From: Melampsora larici-populina 98AG31
Taxonomy: Eukaryota; Basidiomycota; Pucciniomycetes; Pucciniales; Melampsoraceae
Direction of reading: 5' to 3'
Assembly: GCF_000204055.1 (NCBI RefSeq)
Contig: NW_006768767.1
Location: 2,668,399 to 2,732,398 of the forward strand
DNA length: 64,000 bases
Position 1 is the stretch's first letter; every line of letters starts with the position of its first letter. The translations under genes and the position numbers were made by a program. Shown here piece by piece: positions 9,802 through 21,275 of this stretch. The notes below the pieces were generated by a model. It was not told the origin of the DNA and did not search any database. It worked only from the letters and a program-made list of their open reading frames with translations.

Positions 9802-12263
9802 TTAACATTGAATCAATTCCATCCATTTCTCTTCTAAAATTTGTCCAGCTTTAAACCCAAGAAGTCGTTTAGCTTTTACTAATTGTTGATCAACTTCAAT
9901 AACATCTTTCTTGACATTTAATAAAAATTTCAAATAATTTAACCATTCATTTAAATTCGATTTAGGATGAGAAATCAAAAGATTAAATAAATATTCTAAT
10001 GTATTCAAATCTTTTTCATATGATGTTGCCCAATTCAAAAAACTTATTGATAAAGTTGTTTGATGTGAAAGTGTGATATAAATTGGTTTATGTGGTTTTT
10101 TTGGGGGTGATGTTTCTATTAATGACCTTTGGTATACTTCTATGACTGTTTGGGATTGGTCTGGTGATGATGGCGTTGTAGGTAGAATAGGCTCTCGGAT
10201 ATTTTTTGCAGCTCTATCCAGATTAAGCTGTCATATTAAGAAAGATCGACCAAATTAGTTGGTAAGTTTTTGAGAAATGATTCAAGCAGATTTCAAGACT
10301 TACCATTAATAAATCTTTCATATCTGTACCAGTCATTTCTTTCCGTGCATGTTTTAGTTTAATGATTTGAACAAATAACTCAGCTATGCGTAATGATCCT
10401 GGGAATTGAGTTTGAGCATGATGAAAAGTTTGTAGATAATTTGAATTATTTTCTTGACCATTTTTAGTAGATTGAATTATAAGTTCTAATCGAGAAATAC
10501 AAAGTGAAAGACTTTCTGGAAAACGTGTTGTGGCTTGAGTTGAGGCTGAAAGAATCTCGGGATGGGAAGATGTGCTTTGGTAGTGTGAGAGGGCTAACTC
10601 GTGACACCTGACTGAATCTGTTTTCTTGGATATTATCGAAGTCATGGTCTTCTTGACGACTAAAGAAACGTATTGGCGCTAAGAAAGGATACAATTCATT
10701 AGCATAAAAAAATCTTCGGTCTGGTGTTTGAAAAAAAAATCAAATTGAAAGTATATTCTGCTGACCAAATCGTCATCATCCAACTTAGTATGAACATCAA
10801 TTAAGAATCGTAAAAATTCCTCCCACATTTCTGGATTTGATAATTCTTTACAGATTGATTGAAGTTTTTTGATTGTAGAAGATAAACTATCAACAAGTTT
10901 GACACCACTAATGGCGAATGTATTATCTGTTTGATGATGAGTGAAAAGGTCTCGAGTGATTATCATTACTGTTGCGCGTGGAAGTTGAGAATGAAGTGTT
11001 TGTAACATTGTGTATGCAAAGTCGAGGAGAGCTGACTTGATTGGAAGCTCTGTTGAATTCAATAAAGAAATTACTGCATCAAAAATCGAAAGGCTAGGTA
11101 TCGCTAGAAATCAAAGTCACCAAAATAAAGATTAATGAGATATTTGATGACAGAAGCAAAATTTGAAAGTACCTTTGAATGCGTTTGATAGTACAACTTT
11201 GATTAGAGCACCTGATTGCAAAGCTTCCTGACCTTGGCCCTTGATCACCAAAACATCTTTATTCATCTCATCCGGCTTCTCATTCTCTTCCTCAAGTTGA
11301 TCCAACTCCATGGCCGTATCAGCAGCAGAGTCTTCGAGTACCAAATCATCATTCCGAATAATAACAGATCCTTTATCTGTAATCTTCTCTAAAAATTTCC
11401 TTCTTTGAGTCATAGCTTGAACGAAATTCAATTCAATCCTAATCCATTCAATCCAAAGAGATAAAGATTCTTCTCCTTTTAAAAACCTTAAACCTCTCAT
11501 CAAAAGTTTTCTTGCTCCATCTACATTTCCACCTCCTTTACCATTTTGATCTCCATCTGATTCGAATCTTGCTGCCATGGTCCAAAATTCTGGATCGGTT
11601 GGATGTGCTGCTATTGCTGCAGAAATCACTCGACTGATTAGTTTGGGTGATGATTGAGTAAGAGAGTAAGTGATGTAAGCCATCCATAGTGATCTTGATT
11701 CGGGGTATCGTTTAGCTGCTGTTGAGAAAAGGTTGAGGATGTGAAGTGGGATTGAGTAATCGGAAATTGTGACTCGAGGACGATTTTGACTTTGTTGTCC
11801 AGCTTAAAAATTATGAAAGTGAATGCGAAAAGCATTAGTATCACAATATTCGAGACATTCATGTGTCATCAATCAGAACAAAACTCTTCACACACCTATC
11901 TTTGAGACTCGCAATTGCCGCAAACGTTCTAACCTTCGTTCATAATCGATATATCGCATATAAGGTTCATGTGACTTTGGTCTAGCAATTGCAGCTTCAT
12001 GAATTTGTCTTTGAGATACAATGGCTGAAATCTCAGACTAAATTTTTTCAAGATGTCAATTCGGTCTCAAACTTCCTGGGTTCTCCAGGCATGAAGGGTG
12101 GAATGCAAAAGCTTACTAACTTTTGTAAATACTTTTTTCTGTTCCAAGTCCCTGAGTTCTGGGAGCATTCGCTCCATTCGAACTGGTCAAAAAGATCCAT
12201 CATTTAGTTTGATGATAATGCTTCATTAATTTCAATTTAATACTCACGTTGTGCACTCTCCAT
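9802..12263 (-). CDS. UTP6: U3 snoRNA-associated protein 6 (SSU processome)
   Basis: Utp6 is a nucleolar HAT-repeat protein of the UTP-B subcomplex, needed for U3-dependent 18S rRNA processing. Seven exons fit in phase: 12248-12263, 12121-12182, 11896-12037, 11173-11802, 10766-11103, 10304-10678, 9802-10227, encoding 662 residues, a little longer than human UTP6. The N-terminus is diagnostic: MESAQ, then RMERMLPELRDLEQKKVFTK, then EI..IVSQRQIHEAAI and the Y-M-R-YIDYERRLERLR helix. HAT-type helices follow (YPESRSLWMAYITYSL, DPEFWTMAARFE, ESLSLWIEWIRIEL, LNWATSYEKDL). A Ser/Asp-rich insert lies near SAADTAMELDQLEEEN. Donors include GTGAGT, GTTAGT, GTGTGT, GTACTT, GTCAGC and GTAAGT. The fifth donor (GTCAGC) is the weakest choice. 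Confidence 0.9.
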
Positions 12264-12541
12264 GATGAAGGTCCTTGAGTCAGTGGTTTGAAGATATTGC
12301 TGTTGGTTGTGGTTTCAAGAAATCGGTCAAATTCAATTTTTTAAAACTACACATGAACCCAAAGGTTGACATGATATACAGATATCGTTATCTCTATAAC
12401 GAGGGAGACCACGTGACATTACATACAGCCTGTCATTTTTGATTTGACTGACGATGACGATGACCAAGAGGAAAGTCAAGTCGATCACCACCACCAGATA
12501 TCAACACTAGAACCTCAAAGATACCAACCACTTCAAACATC
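12264..12541. promoter_or_regulatory. Compact bidirectional promoter between UTP6 and the FKBP gene
   Basis: Only 278 bp separate the divergent start codons of UTP6 (12263) and the prolyl isomerase (12542), so both promoters must lie here. The plus-strand half has CA-rich runs just upstream of the FKBP ATG. No specific factor site was identified. Confidence 0.5.
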
Positions 12542-13371
12542 ATGACTCCAAACATTTCAAAATTTCTATGTTGTTTAATTCTAGCACTTAGTATTCAAAC
12601 TTTTAATGTGAATTGTTCGGACGATAAACTACAAATCGGTGTGACTCATAAACCAACTGAATGCCCTATCAAAACACAAAAAGGCGATAAGCTTTCGTAA
12701 GTATGACTTGTACGTTGATCAAAGATTGATAAATTGAATCTGACTCTTTGTTTTTTGGCTTTATTTTTGAACAACCAGGATGCATTATACCGGTACACTT
12801 CAGAAGGATGGTAGCAAGTTTGATTCATCACTTGATCGAAACCAGTTAGTAACTCTCTTTAAAAATCTTTCAATATTTTCCTAGAATTTGTAACTAACAA
12901 ACACTTTTGAATTATCAGACCATTTGACTTCACCTTAGGTGCTGGACAAGTTATCGCAGGCTGGGATCAAGGTTTATTAGAGTGAGTCACACATTCAAAT
13001 TATGCCTTGAGTATTGCAATCTTTAATATCTTTTTTCTGTTTACCGTAGCATGTGTATTGGAGAGAAACGAAAATTACGTATTCCACCAAGTATGGGTTA
13101 TGGAGACCGAGGTGGTGAGTAACTTTTGATTTGTGAAGCAAATTAGCCTTTTCACAGATCCTAATGATTTTGTCACTTTGATTGAAAGCTGGTGGAGTTA
13201 TTCCAGGAGGTGCAACACTTGTTTTCGAAGTTGAGGTTCGTCTTTCATCGTCTTACTTTTTATGCGGTTATTTAATTTTGAAATGCTTTTTATTTCTATT
13301 AATTATAGCTATTGGGTATCCTTAATCGAAAAGCTCCAGATGAAAGTGGTAAGAAAAAAGAAGAGCTATGA
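12542..13371 (+). CDS. FPR2: ER-lumenal FKBP-type peptidyl-prolyl cis-trans isomerase (FKBP2-like)
   Basis: Proline isomerase of the FK506-binding family, predicted to assist protein folding in the ER. Exons are 12542-12696, 12779-12844, 12919-12981, 13050-13114, 13189-13235 and 13309-13371, all GT-AG and in phase, giving 152 residues. Residues 1-26 form a signal peptide (hydrophobic [12 protein letters not shown] core). The single FKBP domain has the expected landmarks: [69 protein letters not shown]. The end is SGKKKEEL, an ER-retention-like tail, reached only if the last GTAAG at 13349 is not used as a donor. Splicing there to 13404 would instead give a tail ending at 13474 with no retention signal. 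It is divergent from UTP6. Confidence 0.88.
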
Positions 13372-15129
13372 GATCTTTGAAAGGCTTTGTTCTATTTTTT
13401 TAGGAAATAGAGCCCCAGAAAAACAAGTCCAAAGGAAATCAATGATGCATTCTTTATGTGACACTAGTGAGTAGTCCAAAGAAGTGGTAATCATATACCT
13501 CAGCTCCCAATTGTAGCTTCTCTTTATGTCCTCATCAATATCCCTGAACACTTTACCATGCAGAAAGCTGTGTGTCAATGCCTGGAATGTGTGAGAGTCA
13601 GACTGCATGTCAATATTGAACTATCTCTTGAAGATAAGTGTGGCCATCCTGCCCATTTTGTCCTGTAAACTTGATCAAGTGGGTCCAGAGTATGATGACA
13701 CTGCGGGAATTATTATGTTTGGGACCTGATTGAGCAAAGTTGTGGTGTCTGAGTCCGCAATAAGTCTCAATTTTTTGATTGGAACCTATTAAAGGCAAGG
13801 GGGGGTGGATTTTAATAGGTTTCAATCCAAATTTGAAACTCATTGTGAACTCTGTCACCACATTAAGTTTCACATATGATTCAACCTAATAGATGCCTGT
13901 GGTGTGAGCAACTTTGTAAATCAAGATTTACAGGTCTGCAAGGAGATGTAGATTTTATAGTGGATCAAAACATGTTATTTGTTTCGGGTTTCTGTTGACC
14001 TCTGAGAGCTCTTTAAGATTGATCTTCTGTTCATTGAACTTCACAGAAGTGGATTAGAGATTATCAGGTGTTACATTATTTGTCAACAAATGGTTATGTC
14101 AAGTTTCATTTGATTTGTTGTTAGTGTGTAGTCTTTGCTATCTGTATTGTTGCTGTTGCTCTAGGTTGTTCTACATATTTCATAATCCCTGTGTGTGCAT
14201 ATACCTGTATCTCTTGTCTAGGTTTTTCATGACAAAACCTCCTATGGTCTGCATCAAGCCTCAAGCACTATCTGTTTCAAAGCTCTCACTCCCTAGATCT
14301 ACAAGCCAATGGACATACTTGTAAATCTATTGCATCACTCATAAAGAGAGCTCAGATGACAACATACAACTGATCATCACATCAACTTTGAGAAGATGTC
14401 TTTTGGCCAAGTAGTTGTCATTCTGGTCATGCAAATTGGAATGTTACTTCCTTTGGATATTGGCCACTGACTCCACTAATTGAAATAATTGATATGTAGA
14501 TCAATCTAATTACCAATGATCCATGATGTGAGGAATCAGAAACTATAGGCTGACTCTTCACTATAAAAGGTCAAAATGTAAGTGGATATAGTCTTCACTT
14601 GGTACACCCAAGTGAAGACTACAGTTAAATGACCTCTAAAAAGAGGATTTAATAACCAGTGGGTTGGTTGAGTAATCCCTCAAAGGATCTTACTTTGAGC
14701 TCTGTTAGAAATTGCAACCAGAGCCTGCAGAGCTTTGCACTTTGATTGCTCAAAGACTTCAGCAGATACTTTACACTCAACCCAGGAGGTATCCTATGTG
14801 ATTCAAAAGCTTGATTCTTTAGCTATTCCCACTAGCTTAGAAGCACCACTTTAAAGCTTACAAAGGCTTGAAGAGGATTTTAGAACTAGAAGTTCAAATA
14901 CAATAGAATCACTGTTTAATTAATATTCTTTGGTAAGAATCAAGTAACTTTTGATGTATAATTGTGGAATGATGTGAAGTTGATCCTTCTTCCAGAGGGG
15001 GAAGAGGAGGGGTTTATATATTCCAGACCTGAGTGTCAACTTGTGGTTGGCGCTTAGGTTTATCTTTCTTTGAGTTGTATTTGGTTTAGGTTTGCTTAAC
15101 TATTTAAGTCTTGGTTAAGTCTTGTTATC
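13372..15129. other. Intergenic, 3' flank of the FKBP gene
   Basis: 1.76 kb without a supported gene. Short open frames are unsupported. A perfect hairpin at 14589-14621 is listed separately. Confidence 0.4.
14589..14621. repeat. Perfect 14-bp stem hairpin
   Basis: TAGTCTTCACTTGG is followed after a 5-base loop by its exact complement CCAAGTGAAGACTA. It may be the core of a small foldback element or a chance structure; no TIRs were found around it. Confidence 0.7.
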
Positions 15130-15981
15130 TAAGAGCATCCACAGCTGTTTGCGTTAAAATTGGAGTTAGTTAAGCTAAAGTTAACAATTGTTAGCCGGAG
15201 TCAACTAATCTCACGCCAAATCCCACAGTTGTTGTCTTTAATTTGGAGTTTAGACATATTTAACTCCAAATTAAAGACTCAGACCACAATTGTATGCTTC
15301 AAGTCAAGAGCTAAGTTGTCTTCAAATATCAAACAACCAACAAATTTCTCAATCATTCCTCACTTTACTTCTTCATAACAATATTGATCTGCCTCTTTTA
15401 CTTATTAGCTCAATGTCTGCTGGTTCAAACAACCAACAGATCTATTTTCTAATTCCTCCAACTCTCAAGTTGTATAACTCACACAATGTGAAGTTAATTT
15501 TTGCCTTTCATTGTCTATATATTTGATGTTGGATGATGTGTTGATGCTAGGAAACAATGGAATAAAACATCTAAAGACCAATTACAAATTGAATCATCCA
15601 ATCAAGAAATTCATACGATCTCAAGCCGAGAGATTGATGCAATCAAGTATTGAATACATATATTGAGTTGAGATTTGAAGAATAAAGTTGTCCTAGATCA
15701 TGATATTTATTTTTGAACTCTAACTTTGAGGTTGGATGTGATTGTGGTGGTAGAAGATGATGGGAGTGCCAAGTGATTGAGGTGATTGAGGTGAAGGATG
15801 AGCAAGGCAGCGGAGTTGAACTTGCTTTGGTATTGATGGGCATCAATGAATATTGTGATTGATGAGTGGTGCTGTATTGTTGAAGTGAAGGTGGAAGTGG
15901 GGTGTGTTGAGAAATGGTGAGTCGAGTTGAGGTTGGTGTTTTCGGTGGTTTTTGAGGGCGGGGAGTTAGCTAACGCAGTCG

Positions 15982-16011
15982 GTAGGCTGGGATAACTTTG
16001 TCCCAGCCTAC
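15982..16011. repeat. GC-rich hairpin near the inner left boundary of the hAT segment
   Basis: GTAGGCTGGGA and TCCCAGCCTAC form a perfect 11-bp stem around an 8-base loop. It sits just outside the proposed hAT subterminal repeat. Confidence 0.6.
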
Positions 16012-16466
16012 TGATTTTTTGTTGCAAATCTAACTAACAATCAGTTGAAATTTCACCATTGTGGAAATTTCAAAATTGGTGAGTTGAAGCAATGTTGGAC
16101 AAGCAGCGCTTTTCTACGTTGCGGGGCAGGAAAGCGACAGCGGAGCGAAAACCCGCTATGTCGATTCCAGCCCTTGCATAACGAAGCTTCAATAAGCTAC
16201 GCCGTAAGCAAGAGCGCAGCGATTATTCGCAGCTCTTGAACTCAGGGTCACATAGCGTATAGCTATAAAGCGATCGCTACGCTCCCAAAGCGGTGTAAGC
16301 GATCGAAAAATGAAATAATTACATTAAAAAGCATGTATAAAATATATATTAGTGGTTATGGTTGTTTATTAGGATGTAGGAATTAATGATTGACTTGTGG
16401 TGGCGTGATTAAAGAATGGAAAAGAAAAGAAAACAATAACTGATAGCAAAAAAGAAAGAAAACCAG

Positions 16467-19400
16467 CTACTTTGAATTAGCTGGAGCACCGTGCACCATA
16501 TAATACTCCTTGAGATATGGTTTGTACTCCTCCCGTTGAGATGCCTGCATGACATTGATGAACTGATCCCCTAATGGGACTCCTTCAAGTTCCCAAAGTG
16601 CGCTTGAGACTTGCCGTTCGATAGCAATAGGCATCAGCCTTCCACGCTCTGCTCTACACACATCCCCTGCCACATTAAAGCTCCTCTCGGGTTCAGCAGA
16701 AGCACCTGAACACGACAGGTAGTCCTTGGCCATTCGGGCAATGACAGGGTATCGGTTAGCATGAGCCTAAACGAAATGAAGACATCAATCAGCGCTGAAT
16801 CACAACCGACATACAATTAGTAGGAGATGACTTACCTCCCACCACCTCAATGCTGAGTCTGGATTGGATATATCATACTCGCCATCCTTCATTCGATCGC
16901 TACCTCGCAGGTAGTCAGTCAGTTGGTTTTCGTCGCCCATGCCTTGGTCTTCGTCATCACTGTACACCATGTAGATGGAAGCTTTCGGCTTGGATACTGC
17001 AGTAAGGTCGGACTCGGTAGCGGGATTGGTTGGAAGCTGGTGTGGTGATTTGCTTTGATACCTCTTGAATTCTTTACCAAAAGAAGCCTCGGCTTGTATT
17101 GAAGTGCTCGATGTTTTGCCAAAGAAAGTGTGAAAAAACCGTAAACGAAATGCAGGATGGAGCATTGTAGCCATGACCAAGGTGTGACATGACAGAGCTT
17201 CGTCGAGAAGACTCTGAGTCTTCTTAAGCATCGCAGCGATCATTGGATATAGTGCCTCGGTAGGTTCTAGTTCATCTGATCGATCTTGTAATGTCTTCCG
17301 GAGTTCGACGTATTCTGGAATGACGATTGATCCTGTTGGCCCCTGACCTTCCATTCTTTTGGTTGCTTCCAAAAAGCGCTGTCCAATATTCATCATGATC
17401 AATAGCAGCATCAGTAACAGTTATTAATGAACACGCCAACTAAAAAATCCCATTGAGACCACCTCACCTTTAGCTCAGCGTTGAGATTTCTCACTTGCGC
17501 CCATTCTGACGGAGTGATAGTCATTTCATGGAAGTAGCCATGAGGCTTCCCGTTTTTGCGAGGTCAACGGTTTTTAGCATGGACTCGAGCTAAGTCGTCC
17601 TTGAGCAGCTGATCAATAACCTTCATATCGATGTTATAATCATATCAGTGATCATTTCCTGGGTCACAAGAGATAAAAAGATGGATGAATGACATACTTC
17701 TCGGGCCTTCCAGGCTTTTTCTCGACTTATCAGCTTAATATTCCATCGTATGCCATAAGCTGCAATCAAAGTCTCTAAGTGAAGGCCTTTGCTTTTCATG
17801 ATACGATCAAATTCCTTTCGCCAAGGAGCCGAACGAGTGATGCGTCTGAGGATGAAATCAACCTGTGAATGTAATGAAACACCAAGTCAGTATCTAATTG
17901 AGCCTCAGAGATAAAATGATGATACCTTCACTAGCAGCGCATCAAGATTGTTAGCTTCTCGGCGATGTGTTGGTTGTGCTCCTTCGGCAGGGTGAACTGT
18001 TGCAGGAGGACATTCATCTTCATTGTCAGCAGCGTCCCAACAATCTTCATCATCTAAAACAAGATCCTCATCTGGGATTTCATCGTCTTGCTCTTCCCTA
18101 TCCACCAACGCCTGTAGGTCAGGTTCATGTTCAGAATCATTGGGATCAACCGGTGGAACTGCCACATCAGGAACCTCAGCTACAGGCCCAAGGTCGTCCT
18201 GTTCCTCGTCCTCTTCTTCAATAATGGAAGTATTGATTTCAGGAAATCGACCTAAGAACTTTCTAGGCGGCGGAGACTTCAGTCCGAGGGCGTCCAATCC
18301 GACTCCAACTATTAAAGCCATTTTATGGCAAAAACAGAAAATATGCATATCGCTTGGATCCCAGGTGTAGTCGACGAGATTTGGCTGATTAAGGAACTGA
18401 GCATGCATCTCTCGTGCCATTGTCAGGTTATTCGAGCCTGAATCAGTGGTCTGGCAGAGGAGGTATATATAGGGAGAAGGTAAGTATTGTAGACTATTAT
18501 CAATAAGCGTAAAAATTTAAACTTATCTTATTAACTAATCCTCGTTTAACAAAAATGTTAACTATGGGCTCTGCAAGCCACTTCCCCTTGTGCTCCCATG
18601 CTACAAGTTTGAGAGTCAGGTGGCGAGTGACAAACTGCCACTTGTCATTGATGAATGTGACGGCTGCACCAATGAAGCAGTGCCGATTACCTTTCGATGT
18701 CCAAACGTCTTGCTGAAGACTAATCTTGCTTGACAAACCCTGCAGTAGTATTATAAGCAAAATTGTGAATATCAGTATCAGGTGTTCAGACTAACGTATT
18801 CAGAGAAAGCGGTTGATCAAATAGAAGACTCACCTTTAACTCGTCAAAAACAACTTTCTTAATCGACAAATTCAACCGTTTGGATTCATTTGCGGCCCAC
18901 TTTCGACCATACAAACGTGCTTCAGGACGAAGGTACTGAACTGAAGACCGTAGCCATGTGTCCGTCATTCGATTCCATGGGAGTCGACGTGTGGTGACCC
19001 AGAGACACATCATTTGATTAAATACCAGGTTGTCGAATTTGATTTTTGGACCTACAGTTACAAAAGACGAAATTGAGGCCTTGTTGTTCTTATCTGAAGC
19101 TTTTGCACGTGCAATCTCGTCAAGTGAGGGGGGTACTTCGAGTCCAGCTTTGCGAGCTTTGTTGCGACCGGGACAGCCAGTCTTGGACCGACCATCTTGA
19201 GGGTGGCCGTCTCGATGTGTCCTGAGATTGTTTTTGAGGTTGCTTCGACTGACTCGTACTTGAGTTGGCCTGTCCGGGTTGGAAGCGCACCAAGTGCAAG
19301 GATAAGATAAAGGTGGCTTGCTTACGTCCTAAAATAACAGAAATCGTAGAGGAACAAATGCAAAAATCGAAATGTAAGACATGATGCAATAGAAAATATC

Positions 19401-20011
19401 AAAAGGTGAATGTAAACGAGAAAATACATACATCACCCTTTAGGTAATAAGGTTCCCCAAAGTACGCTAGCAATTGATCGGAATCACCTCGGATCGAGGC
19501 TCGAGGCTTGACTTTTGCGTTCTCTTCGTCTGAATCAGCTTGCAGATCCTTCCTGCTGACAAACCTCGACCCAGTACATGTGATCTGTTACAATCAATCC
19601 AGAAGTAACAATCAGATCTTGAAGTGATAATGAGTCAGATGAGCAAGCAAGACAGTTACTCACCTCGTCGCTGTTGCTGTTGGTAGTCTTTCGTTTCTTG
19701 CGGGTAGCACTCTTCTTTTGCTTACCCTTACCTTTCCCATGATCAACTTCAATATCGGATTCGTGGGAAGAATCCTGACTCTGAGGGGTGTTTGAATCTG
19801 ATACGGCAATTGAAGATTGGTGTTTACGTTTTCTTTGGGAAGGGCCTGGTGACTTTGTTTGTTGATCCAAAGATACACGTCGTCGCCCATCAGGACAAGG
19901 AGAGACCATGTTGGGGTTTGAGGGCGGATGGCGTGTACGTTGAGGTCGTGATGGGGTACCCGTGAGGGTGTTGGAATCATTTTTGTTAGGGTGTTTGGAC
20001 TGTGAGGGCAT
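16467..20011 (-). pseudogene. hAT-superfamily transposase with BED zinc finger
   Basis: This gene would cut and paste its element through a DDE RNase-H-like core. It is a multi-exon minus-strand gene. The start at 20011 opens a basic Ser/Lys-rich N-terminus (exon 19664-20011). Exons 19432-19584 and 18834-19328 follow, the latter with a BED-type finger (Y-P-C-T-W-C ... NLKNNLRTHRDGH). Next is the catalytic start QQDVWTSKGNRHCFIG (to about 18500), then TTDSGSNNLTMA and a long acidic insert (17905-18430). The end holds the hAT dimerization region SGASAEPERSFNVAGDVCR, stopping at 16467. An in-frame TGA at 17564-17566 (minus strand) interrupts a conserved-looking basic stretch, so the copy is probably inactive. 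Most introns have good GT-AG borders; the exon near 17.4-17.9 kb is the least certain. Confidence 0.83.
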
Positions 20012-20882
20012 GTTTAAGACTGAATCGATAGAAATGTAAAAGAAGACGAATTTGAAAGAAAGGAAGAAAAAATTATTAGAACGAGGATCGAAAGGAAGGT
20101 AGGAAGAAATCAAACCTAAAGCGCAACATACCTTTTGTGACAATCGAAATCAAGCCCAGGGGTGATGTGATGGACACGCCTGTCCAAGTGTTCTAGTACA
20201 GACATAACGAAGCATTCGCTCCATTTGGATCGAAAGGGGGTTGTGTGGCTGCTTTGGGTGATGGCTTGGGATGGTGACGGGTGGTGAGTGCACTAAATAA
20301 TGTATCATTACCAGATTGGGCGAGATGAGGTTGGGAAATACAAACCCTGAGCGCTAACCCGCTCCGTACCGAAAAGCGCCCCGAAGCGCTGCTCGCTCTT
20401 TCTCGGATCGCGCTGCCAAAACGACGGATAGCGGGGTCAATTTTTTGTTACTCGCCCAAGCCACGCAACGTAGCCCTGGGGTCGCAGCAGCTTCAGGCCT
20501 GCGGAGCGCTGCTGAAAAAGATACGCTTCAGCTCTGCTTCAGCTTCTGGGAGCGCGGCGGGTCCAACATTGGTTGAAGACTTAGCTATTCCAACAACTTA
20601 ATGTGACGGTTGCGGATGCTCTAAGAGCATCCATTATGGGTGTGTTATCGAGGTGATTTAGCGTTACAATAACACTAAAATATAGACAGGTCCACTATGG
20701 ACCTGTTTTAGACTTGCGGTCCCTACAACCGCGTCAAATCTTGCATTCCCTGTGTCCAAATCTACGCAAGCCTACGACTTGATTTATCGTAGGATAATCA
20801 AGTCGAAACTGCTGTTCTCAAAACTCAAACTTGAAAACATCACAATTCAAGACTGTTAAACTCCACATTCAAAGCTCAACAC

Positions 20883-21245
20883 TGTAGAGCGGGACAAGAA
20901 CTAGAGAACTAGTTGTTAGTTCTAATCTACCGAAACAATGAGAAAATGTGACAATTGCATAAAAGATGAAACATGTCTAACCTAGAGAACTAGTTGTTAG
21001 TTCTAATCTACCGAAACAATGAGAAAATGTGACAAGAGAAAAGACAACAACTTTAGGGAAGAAAACAGAATCTTTTATACAAAACACGTTTCACGTGGCG
21101 TTCACAAATGACAAAAAGAGAAAAGATGAAACCCGGTTCAGATCACAATGTTCCTGAATCTTCCAACTTATTCTAAACCAATTAAGGGTGAGAAAAGGCT
21201 GAGTGGCTTGTCTTCTACGACGCCTAGCCAGTCCAGGCCGTAACA
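20883..21245 (-). repeat. Copia 3' LTR (left copy)
   Basis: 363 bp, TGTAGAGCGGG to GGCCGTAACA. It differs from the right LTR by six substitutions and one 1-base indel when compared by eye. It contains an internal direct duplication of about 55 bp beginning CTAGAGAACTAGTTGTTAG (near 20900 and 20983). Confidence 0.93.
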
Positions 21246-21275
21246 CCCCCCCTCAACCTTTAGAGGTTAGTAATC

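Larger units (their letters stand above)
15133..20621. mobile_element. TIR-bounded composite DNA transposon carrying a hAT transposase gene
   Basis: The left end reads GAGCATCCACAGC and the right end, read inward, GAGCATCCGCAACC. Both are flanked by the 3-bp direct repeat TAA (15130-15132 and 20622-20624). A TAA duplication suits PIF/Harbinger rather than hAT elements, which usually make 8-bp duplications. The transposase inside is hAT, so the structure is probably a hAT element nested in, or captured by, a Harbinger-type non-autonomous element. A second inverted pair, CAATGTTGGAC at 16090-16100 and its complement at 20561-20571, may mark hAT subterminal ends. GC-rich AGCGCT/GCGATCG words cluster just inside both (16100-16310; 20360-20560), as hAT subterminal repeats do. 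Confidence 0.6.

Noticed and set aside
13349..13474. Extra final exon of the FKBP gene ending at 13474
   Set aside because: It is possible, but it destroys an ER-retention-like KEEL end that fits the signal peptide; kept only as an alternative.
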